In this document: one piece after another, positions 52,413 to 63,695 of the stretch
Layout: each line of letters starts with the position of its first letter
Numbering within the stretch: position 1 is the first letter of the stretch
Origin: Nocardia seriolae NBRC 15557
GTDB taxonomy: Bacteria > Actinomycetota > Actinomycetes > Mycobacteriales > Mycobacteriaceae
NCBI RefSeq assembly: GCF_007990715.1
Contig: NZ_BJWY01000016.1
Span: forward strand, 1 to 64,000
Direction: 5' to 3'
Length of the DNA: 64,000 nucleotides
Notes under the pieces: model-generated
What the model saw: the letters and a program-made list of their open reading frames with translations, nothing else
Told to the model about the DNA's origin: nothing
The model's database searches: none
Translations under genes and position numbers: made by a program

Positions 52413-52424
52413 TCGCTGCATCCT

Positions 52425-52469
52425 TACTGCATCACTACCGTGATACTGCACTATTGCATCTGTACTGCA
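52425..52469. repeat. Three TACTGCA repeats at exact 19-bp spacing
   Basis: TACTGCA begins at 52425, 52444 and 52463. A palindrome ATCAC-TACC-GTGAT (52431-52444) lies between the first two. The array fills the 70-bp TetR/VOC divergent promoter. Confidence 0.75.
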
Positions 52470-52482
52470 GAGGATACCAGCA

Positions 52483-52953
52483 ATGATCCCCATTCTGGCC
52501 GGGGTGCATCACCTCAAACTTCCCGTTTCGGATCTGCCGCGCTCGATCGACTGGTACCGCACGCGGCTCGGCTACACCGTCGGCGTCGAATTCACCGAGC
52601 AGGGCGTCCTGAGGGGTGGCGTCCTGCACCATCCCGTCGGCGGTCCCATGCTCGGCCTGCGGCTGTCCCCCGAAAGGGCCGCCGCCGCAGCCGGATTCGA
52701 CTATTTCTCGATCGGCGTGCCCGATCGCCCGGCAATCGAGGCGCTCGCCCGGCACCTGGAATCCCTGGGTGAATCCCACGCCGGCGTCCACCAGGCCTCG
52801 CTCGGCTGGATCCTGCCCGAACTACACGACCCGGACGGGCACGAAATCCGCTTCTACACCGTCGAATCCCACACCGAACTCGGCGAGGACAAACTCACCA
52901 TCGATAATCCCCGGGAAACAGCCGAGGCCCTCGAACGCGGCGGCGCTCGCTAG
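52483..52953 (+). CDS. VOC (glyoxalase/bleomycin-resistance) family protein
   Basis: A 156-residue vicinal-oxygen-chelate protein with two beta-alpha-beta-beta-beta units: HHLKLPVSDLPRSIDWYRTRLGYTV and the closing LHDPDGHEIRFYTVE. Metal ligands are suggested by H9/H10 and the C-terminal Glu. It is probably a dioxygenase, lyase or binding protein under the divergent TetR. It overlaps the convergent DUF1992 gene by 4 nt. Confidence 0.85.
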   Translation: MIPILAGVHHLKLPVSDLPRSIDWYRTRLGYTVGVEFTEQGVLRGGVLHHPVGGPMLGLRLSPERAAAAAGFDYFSIGVPDRPAIEALARHLESLGESHAGVHQASLGWILPELHDPDGHEIRFYTVESHTELGEDKLTIDNPRETAEALERGGAR

Positions 52954-53435
52954 CGCCTTCCGAAAAGCCGTCGCCACCAAGGGGATTCGGTGGGCGGTGC
53001 CGAAACCGGCGCGATCGGCTCACGTGCCGCACGGGCGGCCGCACGCTCCGCGCGCCACGTCTCGACGACGTCCTCCACCTTCAGGGGTCCGATCGGAACG
53101 TAAGGCCCGGTGGGCATTCGCAGCCATTCCACGATGCGTTCGTTCAGCTCGGCAACGGCAGCCCGAACTTCCTTCTCCGACCCCATGCCCCGGACGGTTT
53201 CCGGCATCCGTTCGCGTTCCCGCCGCAGCACGATGGATTCCGGCAACAGCGCGTCCCCGCCGACCCTCTCACGTTTCAAATAGCATCGCAGCCACCAGTC
53301 TTCATCGGCCGCACCCGCCGGAATGGGCTGCCCCGCACCCTTCAGATTGTCGAACTCGCCCCGCTCCACCGCCTCGCGAACCTGCTTGTCGATCCACGAT
53401 TCGAAGGAGATCCCGGGCGTCTTCCGCTCGGTCAT
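52950..53435 (-). CDS. DUF1992 (DnaJ-associated) domain protein
   Basis: A 161-residue protein with the DUF1992 signature ISFESWIDKQVREAVERGEFDNLKGAGQPI near the N-terminus and a basic C-terminus ending in RRLFGRR. DUF1992 is found in small stand-alone proteins and beside J-domains; the role is unclear. A TAGGAT box 6 nt before the ATG suggests a leaderless transcript. Confidence 0.88.
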   Translation of the reverse strand: MTERKTPGISFESWIDKQVREAVERGEFDNLKGAGQPIPAGAADEDWWLRCYLKRERVGGDALLPESIVLRRERERMPETVRGMGSEKEVRAAVAELNERIVEWLRMPTGPYVPIGPLKVEDVVETWRAERAAARAAREPIAPVSAPPTESPWWRRLFGRR

Positions 53436-53501
53436 GCCCCGATCCTACCGGCGATCGCCGACCGCACCGCCCGCCCGACCGCTCTGCCCTACCCTGGATG
53501 A

Positions 53502-53924
53502 ATGGCCGAGCGGAAACCCGGGGGACGCGGTGGGGTGCCGGTAACGGTGCGCGTGGCGGGTGTATTGGTAGCCGCCGAAGGAGCTCTCGCGCTGGCAGCG
53601 GCGGTGCACACCGGCGCGCGACTGATGAGCGGGGCGCATCCGGTCGGCGCAGTCCTCACCGCGGCCCTGCTCATAGCCCTCGCGGCCGCCGTCCTCCTGT
53701 CCGGCATCGAACTCATCCGCGGCCGCTGGTGGCCCCGCACTGTCGCGACCATCACCCAAATCCTCCTACTCGGCCTCTCCGCCCTCTCCCTCACCACCCG
53801 CCACCTCGACAACGGCCTCCCCCTCGCGCTCCTCGCCACAACAGTCCTCACCCTCCTCTTCTCCCCACCCGCCAACCGCTGGATGGCCACCCCCTACGAC
53901 CTCACCCCCACCCCCCACACCTGA
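53502..53924 (+). CDS. Four-helix membrane protein of unknown function
   Basis: A 140-residue protein with about four hydrophobic segments (VAGVLVAAEGALALAAAV, VGAVLTAALLIALAAAVLL, TVATITQILLLGLSALSL, LPLALLATTVLTLLF). The first 12 residues are basic. No family recognised. TACCCT lies 6 nt before the ATG, suggesting a leaderless mRNA. The 3' half is unusually rich in CTC/ACC codons. Confidence 0.65.
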   Translation: MAERKPGGRGGVPVTVRVAGVLVAAEGALALAAAVHTGARLMSGAHPVGAVLTAALLIALAAAVLLSGIELIRGRWWPRTVATITQILLLGLSALSLTTRHLDNGLPLALLATTVLTLLFSPPANRWMATPYDLTPTPHT

Positions 53925-53976
53925 CGCAGCCTCGGCGAAACGAATCGACCAGCGCGAATTCGGATACGCTCGGCCG

Positions 53977-54432
53977 ATGCCGACCCTGCTGATCGTCCAT
54001 CACACGCCGTCGCCGTTCATGCAGGAGATGTTCGAGGCCGTGGTCTCCGGAGCGACCGACCCGGAAATCGAAGGCGTCGAAGTGATTCGGCGGGCGGCGC
54101 TCGGGGTGACGGTGAGCGATGTGCTGGCGGCGGATGGCTATGTGCTGGGGACTCCGGCGAATCTGGGGTACATGAGCGGGGCGCTCAAGCATGCGTTCGA
54201 CACCATCTACTACCCGTGCCTGGACTCCACCCGGGGACGGCCGTACGGGCTCTACATCCACGGCAACGAGGGCACCGAGGGCGCGGAGAAGGGCGTCACC
54301 TCCATCACCACCGGGTTGGGCTGGGCGAAAGCCGCTGAGTACGTAGTGGTCTCGGGTAAACCGTCGAAGGGCGACATCGAAGCGTGCTGGGAACTCGGCG
54401 CCACAGTCGCCGCTCAGCTGATGGGGGATTGA
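53977..54432 (+). CDS. Flavodoxin/NADPH-dependent FMN reductase family protein
   Basis: A 151-residue flavodoxin-like protein (LLIVHHTPSPFMQEMFEAVVSGA, DGYVLGTPANLGYMSGALKHAFDTIYYP, GLYIHGNEGTEGAEKGVTSI). The pattern of a phosphate loop followed by TPANLGYMSG fits NAD(P)H:quinone or FMN reductases. Its substrate is unknown. TACGCT 6 nt before the ATG suggests a leaderless mRNA. The gap 54433-54580 holds nothing recognisable. Confidence 0.83.
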   Translation: MPTLLIVHHTPSPFMQEMFEAVVSGATDPEIEGVEVIRRAALGVTVSDVLAADGYVLGTPANLGYMSGALKHAFDTIYYPCLDSTRGRPYGLYIHGNEGTEGAEKGVTSITTGLGWAKAAEYVVVSGKPSKGDIEACWELGATVAAQLMGD

Positions 54433-54580
54433 GCCGCGAGCCGCATGTAGCGCCGATCAACGCGCTCGCTGACGAGATCCCGGAACTGCCGTGAGGCATA
54501 CGCTCGCCACGAAATCGATTGGGAGGATGTTGTGCACTGGAACGTCTGCCTGTTGCGGTGCCTGACGGCATGATGCCGGT

Positions 54581-55047
54581 ATGGCCTTCCCGTTGGATGG
54601 ATTCGAGGGGTTTGTGCCTTTCGGTGCGTTGCCGACCCCGGCGGTTCCGGCGGGGGCCGGGGTTTACGTGGTGATACGGACTGCGGTGACAGCGCCGGTG
54701 TTCCGTGCGTGCAGCCCCGCCGGTTGGACCAAGGGGGATCCTTCGGTTTCGCTCGCGGAACTGCGAGCCGCGTGGGTGGCCGGGGAACCGGTGGTCTATA
54801 TCGGGAAGGCGGACCCGGGGTGTCGGGCCGTCGCGGGTTGCGCAGGCGGCTGGATGAATATCGGCGGCACGGTGCCGGGCGGCGGGCCGGGCACTGGGGA
54901 GGCGGGTTGATCTGGCAGCTCGCCGACAGCGACGAGTTGCTGGTGGGCTGGCGCGAGGTTGTCGATGCTCGCGCGCTGGAGAAGGCGATGATCGCCGAGT
55001 TCGTGGCGATGCACGGCAAGCGGCCGTTTGCCAACCGCACCGGCTAG
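54581..55047 (+). pseudogene. GIY-YIG-like domain gene with a G-run frameshift
   Basis: The first frame (ATG 54581) encodes [19 protein letters not shown] ... [11 protein letters not shown], like a GIY-YIG nuclease start. Just after this, at the GGGG run 54817-54820, the protein-like sequence jumps frame to [20 protein letters not shown] ... [23 protein letters not shown], ending at 55047. Restoring one G fuses the two into about 155 sensible residues. Homopolymer position makes a sequencing error or phase variation as likely as real decay. Confidence 0.7.
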
Positions 55048-55159
55048 TGCTTCACGATCCGGGTGATCTGCGCCTTCCCCCGAATTCTGGTGGCTGACGC
55101 ATCCGGTGGGTGGGCCGTCATACTCGATGGGTCGTTCCGGAGGAACGGGCGAACGTGGA

Positions 55160-55852
55160 GTGTGGGAAGAGGTGACGGCCGCCGTGGAGGCGCAACAGTC
55201 GGGGATACGCCGGATCGGGCTGGTCGAGGACCATGAGTCGGTGGCGATCGGGCTTTCGGCGATGTTGGCGCCGGAGGCCGATCTGGAATTGGTGACCACG
55301 GCGGGGACCGTGGGTGAATTGCTTTCGGCGGGGCCGCGGCTGGATCTGGTGGTGCTGGATCTGCGGCTCGCGGACGGGTCTTCGCCGGAAGACAATGTGC
55401 GGGCGCTGCGGGCGCGGGGGAGCGAGGTGCTGGTGTTCACCGGTGCGGACAATCCCTTCATGGTGCGGGCCGCCGCCCGGGCGGGTGTGCTCGGCGTGGT
55501 GCGCAAGTCCGAGGACACGCAGACCGTGGTCGCCGCCGTACGGCGCGCCGCGCACGGCGAGCAGGTGGTGACCACGGACTGGGCGGCCGCCATCGATGGT
55601 GATCCGCAGCTGTCGGATGTCGGGTTGAGCCCGCGTCAGCAGCAGGTGTTGCAGCTCTACGCCTCGGGGGAGAAGGCGTCGCGGGTCGCGCGCATGACCG
55701 GGCTGTCCGAGCAGACGGTGAACGACTATCTCGGCCGCATCCGGCAGAAGTACGCCGACGCCGGCCGCCCGGCCCCCACCAAGACCGACCTGTACAAGCG
55801 GGCCGTCGAGGACGGGTGGCTGCCTGTCCCCGAACGGAATCCGCGGACATGA
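55160..55852 (+). CDS. NarL/LuxR-type response regulator
   Basis: A 230-residue response regulator. The receiver domain has phosphoacceptor LDLVVLDLRLADG and switch residues VLVFTGAD ... GVLGVVRKSED. The C-terminal LuxR helix-turn-helix is LSPRQQQVLQLYASGEKASRVARMTGLSEQTVNDYLGRIRQKY. The start is ambiguous among GTG 55160, 55172 and 55184; the receiver begins at IRRIGLVED. It overlaps the kinase gene by 4 nt (ATGA). Confidence 0.9.
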   Translation: MWEEVTAAVEAQQSGIRRIGLVEDHESVAIGLSAMLAPEADLELVTTAGTVGELLSAGPRLDLVVLDLRLADGSSPEDNVRALRARGSEVLVFTGADNPFMVRAAARAGVLGVVRKSEDTQTVVAAVRRAAHGEQVVTTDWAAAIDGDPQLSDVGLSPRQQQVLQLYASGEKASRVARMTGLSEQTVNDYLGRIRQKYADAGRPAPTKTDLYKRAVEDGWLPVPERNPRT

Positions 55853-57138
55853 CCGCATCGGGCACCCTGGAAACCACGGCCGCACCCCGGCCGCTGCCCT
55901 CCCTCGCGGCGCTCGGCAACCGCCTGCGCCGCGGCCTGTCGGTGAAAGAGGATCCGGCCACCGCCGCCTACGACCGCATCATGCGCCGGCTGGGCATCTC
56001 GATCGGCATGGCGGGCGTCATCTTCGGCAGCTTCGAACTGCCGGAGGTGGCCGAACAGGGCCGGTACGCGCCCATGTGGTGGACGGTGGTGGCGCTGCTG
56101 CTGGCCTTCGGGTGGTATCCGGTGATCGGCGTGGTGGCGGCGGTGTCCGGGCCGCGCGCGATCCGCTTCGTATCCGGTTGCGCCGCGGTCAGTTTCCTGG
56201 CCGCGCTGGCCACCATCCCGTTCGGGCTGCACATGCACACCGTCGATGCCACCACGGTCTGGCCCTACCGCATGACACCGCTGGCCGTGACCGCGGCCGT
56301 GCTGGCCTGGCAGACCCGGCTGACCGTCACCTACCTGCTGGTCGCCGCCACCTCGGCCGCCGCCGCGACGCTGTACACGCTGCCCGCGTTCACCACCCAG
56401 CACGTGGCCGAGAATTTCCTGCGCGCGGTGGGCCTTTCGGCGTTGTTCGTCTGGTGCGGCACCGCCGCCACCGGGGCCGCCGCCCGCGTCGACCGCGAAT
56501 CCGCCATCGCCAGCCGCCGCGCCGCCGCCCAGGCCGCCGCGCAGGCCCGCGACCGCGAACGCTCCCGCTTCGCCGCCCTCATCCACGACGCCGTGCTCTC
56601 CACCCTGCTGGAGGCCTCCCGCGCCGGTACCCAATCCGATGTGCTGCAACGCCAGGCCGAACGCACCCTGGAACAACTCGACGAATGCCGCGGCGCGGAA
56701 AGAGATCCCGACTTGCTCGACGCCCGCTCGGCCATCCTGTTCCTGCGTGCCGCGGTGCAGGAGATCAATCCCGGCGTCCGCTTCGCCACCCGCACCTGGC
56801 CCGGCTACGACGACCTGCGCATGCCCGTGCACTCGGCCAGCACCATTGCCGCCGCGCTCACCGAGGCGGTGCGAAACAGCCTGCGCCACGCCGCCGTTCC
56901 CGGCCGCGAGGTGCGCCGCACGGTGACCGCCACGGTCAGCGCGGGCAGCATCCGCATCGTATTCAGCGACGACGGCGCGGGTTTCGACCTGGCCGCGGTC
57001 TCCGCCGACCGGCTCGGCCTGTCCATGAGCATCCTGGGCCGCATGCGCCAGCTGGCCGGTGGCTCGGCCTTCGTGGAATCCCAGCTCGGCGAGGGCACCA
57101 CCGTGACCCTGGTGTGGGGTGGCGATGGTTCCCGCTGA
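55849..57138 (+). CDS. Membrane sensor histidine kinase (HisKA_3 type)
   Basis: A 429-residue kinase: six or so hydrophobic segments in residues about 55-220, then a dimerisation/phosphoacceptor helix with ERSRFAALIHDAVLSTLLEASR. An HATPase_c domain follows, with AALTEAVRNSLRHA (N-box), IVFSDDGAGFDL (G1) and GEGTTVTLVWGG. The lack of an extracellular domain suggests it senses a membrane signal. It is coupled to the response regulator upstream and, by a short overlap, to the third gene downstream. Confidence 0.92.
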   Translation: MTASGTLETTAAPRPLPSLAALGNRLRRGLSVKEDPATAAYDRIMRRLGISIGMAGVIFGSFELPEVAEQGRYAPMWWTVVALLLAFGWYPVIGVVAAVSGPRAIRFVSGCAAVSFLAALATIPFGLHMHTVDATTVWPYRMTPLAVTAAVLAWQTRLTVTYLLVAATSAAAATLYTLPAFTTQHVAENFLRAVGLSALFVWCGTAATGAAARVDRESAIASRRAAAQAAAQARDRERSRFAALIHDAVLSTLLEASRAGTQSDVLQRQAERTLEQLDECRGAERDPDLLDARSAILFLRAAVQEINPGVRFATRTWPGYDDLRMPVHSASTIAAALTEAVRNSLRHAAVPGREVRRTVTATVSAGSIRIVFSDDGAGFDLAAVSADRLGLSMSILGRMRQLAGGSAFVESQLGEGTTVTLVWGGDGSR

Positions 57139-58174
57139 CAGCAGCCCGCTCGACCTGGATCCCCGCTTCGGGCTGCGCGATCTGCTCGGCCTGCGCGGCA
57201 GCGCCGCCTGGCTGTTCCTGCTCATCCTGGAAGCCGTGATCGCGCTGTACATGATGCGCAATTTCGGTCAGTCCCCGGCGTGGGCGGCCGCGGCCAGCAT
57301 GGTGCTCATGCTCAGCGCGGGCGCGCTGGTCACCGCGATCCCGGTGGACCCGCTGCCGATTCCGGTGGCCCTGTACGCGGCCGCCGCGCCGCCGGTCGCC
57401 ACCGCGCTGACCGTCATCACCCCCGAGCACGATCTGGTGCACGACACGGTGTGGTCGGCCTTCGCCTCGTCCTACGTGCTCGCGGTCCTGGTGTTGCGCG
57501 GGCGGATTCGCACCGCGTGGGTGGGTGTCACCGCGGTCGCGGTGGTGCTGGTCGGGCTCGGACTGATCGGCGGGCATCTGCGCCCGGGCACCCTGGTCGG
57601 CTCGCTGGTCCCGGTCGGAACCGTCACCGCCATCTCGGTTTTCACCGCGGTCATGCGTCCCATGCAGCGCTCGCTGCGCATCCTGCGCGAGGACGCCATG
57701 ATGCGCGCCGCCGCCGAGGCCACCATGGCCGCCGCCGACAGCGAACGCACCCGCCAGCTCGCCCGCCTGGACCGGGTGGCCCGGCCCATTCTGGAGCGCC
57801 TTGCCGACGGTGCGGAACTCACCGCGACCGAACGCGAGGAGTGCCGCCTGCTGGAGGCCGAACTCCGCGACGGCCTGCGCGCGCCGCAGCTGGTCACCGA
57901 TGAACTCAGCGGCGCGGCGCGCGGCGCGCGGGCCCGCGGCGTGGAGGTGGTGCTGCTCGACGACGGCGGTTTCGCCGGTGTCCCGGAGTGGGTCCGCAAG
58001 CGGGTGATCGATGCCGCCACAAAGGAACTCGACGCCATCAACACGGGTTGCGTCACCGTGCGCGTGCTGCCGCTGGGCCGTCACGTGCTGGCCACGGTGC
58101 TGGCCACCGGCCCCGACTACGACCGCCGCACCGAGATCGACACCGACGGTCAGGGGACCGTCTCCGCCGACTGA
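57125..58174 (+). CDS. Sensor-like membrane protein without catalytic ATPase domain
   Basis: The 349-residue protein copies the layout of its kinase neighbour: about six hydrophobic segments up to residue 180, then a helical cytoplasmic region (EDAMMRAAAEATMAAADSERTRQLARLDRVARPILERL). No phosphoacceptor HD motif, N-box or DxGxG is present. The last ~80 residues look alpha/beta (GVEVVLLDDGG, CVTVRVLPLGRHVLATVL). It may be a degenerate kinase that modulates the partner by heterodimerising. ATG at 57125 overlaps the kinase stop by 14 nt. Confidence 0.7.
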   Translation: MVPADSSPLDLDPRFGLRDLLGLRGSAAWLFLLILEAVIALYMMRNFGQSPAWAAAASMVLMLSAGALVTAIPVDPLPIPVALYAAAAPPVATALTVITPEHDLVHDTVWSAFASSYVLAVLVLRGRIRTAWVGVTAVAVVLVGLGLIGGHLRPGTLVGSLVPVGTVTAISVFTAVMRPMQRSLRILREDAMMRAAAEATMAAADSERTRQLARLDRVARPILERLADGAELTATEREECRLLEAELRDGLRAPQLVTDELSGAARGARARGVEVVLLDDGGFAGVPEWVRKRVIDAATKELDAINTGCVTVRVLPLGRHVLATVLATGPDYDRRTEIDTDGQGTVSAD

Positions 58175-58198
58175 ACCGACCGGTCGCCCGCATTCTGG

Positions 58199-58665
58199 CT
58201 ATTTGTCGGTTGCCCGATCGGTCGGATCCCAGCGACCCGGCCCGCCCCCGCGCATCTGATCGCGCAGCGCGGACTGGACCGTGGTGGACAACCACGAGTT
58301 CAGCGACTGACCGCTCTGCGCGGCCGCCTCCTCGGCCCGGTTCTTGAGCTGCTCGACCAGCCGCAGCGTCACCCGGCTGATGTCACCGGTGACCTCCTCG
58401 AAGGTCGGGTGATCCTCCTCGGCTGCGCTCTTGCGCACATCGACGTGGGCGTCGGTGCCGTCCACCGAGACGTGGACCGTGCGGTCGGGCAGGGTGGCGC
58501 TCACCTCGGCGGCCAGCTCGGACAGCGCGGCCAGCAGCACCAGGCGGGCGGAGTTCTCGGTGGCCGCGGCCAGCGCGGCGGCCGTGGCCTGCGTTTTCTC
58601 ATCGCCGAGCGCGGCGGCGGCGATCAGGTTCTCGCGCAGCTGGGCGGTGTACTTATTGAGATCCA

Positions 58666-58666
<1 letters not shown>
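58199..58666 (-). CDS. HicB-like ribbon-helix-helix protein, orphan antitoxin type
   Basis: A 155-residue protein with a C-terminal ribbon-helix-helix (SRVTLRLVEQLKNRAEEAAAQSGQSLNSWLSTTVQSAL), as in HicB-family antitoxins. The N-terminal part is alanine-rich and helical. No HicA-like toxin gene is adjacent. An elaborate operator sits at its start, so it is likely an autorepressing DNA-binding protein. Confidence 0.75.
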
Positions 58667-61790
<3,124 letters not shown>

Positions 61791-61814
61791 CCCGTCAAAG
61801 GCTCAGCAGCACAA

Positions 61815-61854
61815 AACAATCGCCCCGGCAGCCTATGCTGCCGGGGCGATTGTT
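61815..61854. terminator. Strong bidirectional terminator after rnj
   Basis: A perfect 18-bp stem (61815-61832 with 61837-61854) and 4-nt loop lie between rnj and the convergent lipoprotein gene. It is flanked by TTGTTG on one side and CAAAA on the other. Confidence 0.92.
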
Positions 61855-61923
61855 GTTGATCCTCGCCTGGGGCGTCCCGCGCTTGGGGCGGCACCCCGCC
61901 TGGGGCGGGAACTACAAGAGTTT

Positions 61924-62484
61924 CTACTTGTCCTGGCAGGCGGCGGAGTCGAGTTTGGCGGCCTTGACGATCGAGCACGCGTAGTTGTGGTCGATCTTCC
62001 AGTCGGTGCCGTCGGCCACGAAGGAGACGGTGGCGTTCTGGACCGGCTTGCCGTCGATGGTGACGTCGGCGTCGGCCTTGAGCTTGCCGCCGGACGGGTC
62101 GCCCACGCTGGTGATCTTGATCTTGACGTTGTTGGCCTTGGCGGCGTCGACCAGCTTCTGGGCCAGTTGCGGGTCCAGCGCGGCGTCCTCGATCCAATCG
62201 GTCTTGGTCTTGGCGTCGATGGACGGGTCGAAGGCCTTGGCGACCTTGTCGTTCAGGTCGGCGACCGACGGCTTGGCCAGGTCCGCCACGGTGGTGGGGG
62301 CCGGGGCCGCGCCGGTCTGCTTGCCGTCGCCCTCGACGCCGCCGTCGAACTTGCCCGCGGGGGCGGCCGCGCTGGTGGTGGTGGCGGTCTTGGCGGTGTC
62401 GTCGGACTTGCTGCAGGCCACCAGACCCAGGGCCGAGGTGGCCAGCATCAGCGCGGCGGTCGCGCGAAAGATGGTGTGCTTCAA
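61924..62484 (-). CDS. MTB12-like lipoprotein antigen
   Basis: A 186-residue lipoprotein: signal ALMLATSALGLVACSKS with lipobox cysteine about residue 24, a Thr/Ala/Pro linker, then a compact domain. That domain (VADLNDKVAKAFDPSIDAKTKTDWIEDA, KIKITSVGDPSGGKLKADADVTIDGKPV, DGTDWKIDHNYACSIV) resembles the low-molecular-weight antigen MTB12/CFP2 family. TTG at 62484 is the best start, with GGGGAGA about 7 nt upstream. Function unknown; surface-located. Confidence 0.75.
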   Translation of the reverse strand: MKHTIFRATAALMLATSALGLVACSKSDDTAKTATTTSAAAPAGKFDGGVEGDGKQTGAAPAPTTVADLAKPSVADLNDKVAKAFDPSIDAKTKTDWIEDAALDPQLAQKLVDAAKANNVKIKITSVGDPSGGKLKADADVTIDGKPVQNATVSFVADGTDWKIDHNYACSIVKAAKLDSAACQDK

Positions 62485-62506
62485 CGAAATTCTCCCCGTT
62501 ATTTGT

Positions 62507-62896
62507 TTACAGCTGGTAGCCGGTGGTGCAGTTCCAGTGAATGATGGTGGCGTCGGCGGCATTGTCGGCCAGCGCCTGGTTCTTGGCGGTGACCCGCGAG
62601 GAGGCCGCACCGAAGGTGTAGTAGCCCTGGCGTGCCGAATAGGCCACCGCGCCACAGCCGTTGGCGAAGCGCGCCACGATCTTGCAGTCGTTGTAGGTGC
62701 AGGAGCTGATGGCCGCATTGCGTGCCGAGGCGGCGTCGGAGTAGTCGTAGGAGTAGCCGATCCGACCGGTGGACAGCGACAGCGCGATGGCGCCGTAGTT
62801 GTAGTCCTGGTAGGCGTTGGCCGGAGCCGCGGTTCCGGCCAGCAGGGAACCGGCGGCCGCGACCATCACGGCCGCGCCGCTGACGATCTTCTTCAA
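62507..62896 (-). CDS. Secreted DUF4189 domain protein
   Basis: A 129-residue exported protein with a clear signal peptide (KKIVSGAAVMVAAAGSLLAGTAAPANA-Y) and a DUF4189 domain: YGAIALSLSTGRIGYSYDYSDAASARNAAISSC, CKIVARFANGCGAVAYS, DNAADATIIHWNC. Four cysteines probably form two disulfides. TTG at 62896 with GAAGGG about 6 nt upstream is the natural start. It is upstream of the MTB12-like gene on the same strand. Confidence 0.8.
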   Translation of the reverse strand: MKKIVSGAAVMVAAAGSLLAGTAAPANAYQDYNYGAIALSLSTGRIGYSYDYSDAASARNAAISSCTYNDCKIVARFANGCGAVAYSARQGYYTFGAASSRVTAKNQALADNAADATIIHWNCTTGYQL

Positions 62897-63025
62897 GGTG
62901 TGTTGCCCTTCTTGTGCTTTCGAGTCCACGACCCGATGGACCGAACGATCAAGCTACCGATACCGAAACCTCGACGCCAACCCGCTGTCGTGCATATCCC
63001 GATATGTCGCACTAAGGTTTGCCTT

Positions 63026-63643
63026 ATGACTTTGGCTCAACGGGAGCGCCAGGCGCTGGTCGCGGCGATGGCGGAGGCCGGTCCGGACGCCCCCACCCTG
63101 TGCGGGGAATGGACGGCCCGAGATCTGGCCGCGCACTTGGTGGTTCGCGAGCGCCGCCCCGACGCCGCCCCGGGCATCCTGCTGAAGCCCTTCGCGCCGT
63201 ACCTGGAGGGCGTGCAGCGCAAGGTCGCCCAGCGCCCCTTCGCCGAACTCCTGGACGAGGTGCGCAGCGGCCCGCCGTTCTACCTGCGCCCGGTCGACGC
63301 GCTGATGAACACCACCGAGATGTTCGTCCACCACGAGGACGTCCGCCGCGGCGCGCCCGGCTGGGAGCCGCGCACACTGTCCGCCGCCGACGAGAACCAG
63401 CTCTGGAAGGTGCTGACGGGCCTGGCGCGCATGGCATATCGCAAATCACCGGTTACTGTCGCGCTCTCCACGCCCGACGGCCGCCGCACCATCGCCAGCC
63501 AGGCCGGTGACCGCACCGTGGTGCTGGCCGGTCCGCCCTCGGAGTTGCTGCTGCACGCCTTCGGCCGCAATCAGGTCCGGCTCGAGGCCACGGGCGCGCC
63601 CGAGGATGTGGCGCTGGTCCACGCCTTGGACCGCAGCGTGTAA
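63026..63643 (+). CDS. TIGR03085 family (DinB/mycothiol-maleylpyruvate-isomerase-like) protein
   Basis: A 205-residue protein of the TIGR03085 family: LAQRERQALVAAMAEAGPDAPTLCGEWTARDLAAHLVVRERRPDAAPG, then HHEDVRRGAPGW. The AAHLVVRE and HHEDVRR histidines fit a DinB-type metal site. Family enzymes may use mycothiol; the reaction is unknown. TAAGGT (63013-63018) ends 7 nt before the ATG, suggesting a leaderless mRNA. An inverted repeat TAAGG-TTTG-CCTTA overlaps that promoter. Confidence 0.85.
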   Translation: MTLAQRERQALVAAMAEAGPDAPTLCGEWTARDLAAHLVVRERRPDAAPGILLKPFAPYLEGVQRKVAQRPFAELLDEVRSGPPFYLRPVDALMNTTEMFVHHEDVRRGAPGWEPRTLSAADENQLWKVLTGLARMAYRKSPVTVALSTPDGRRTIASQAGDRTVVLAGPPSELLLHAFGRNQVRLEATGAPEDVALVHALDRSV

Positions 63644-63695
63644 TAAGCGCCCGAGCGGTCGGGAATGTGATGCCCATCGCCGTGACCAGGGCGGA

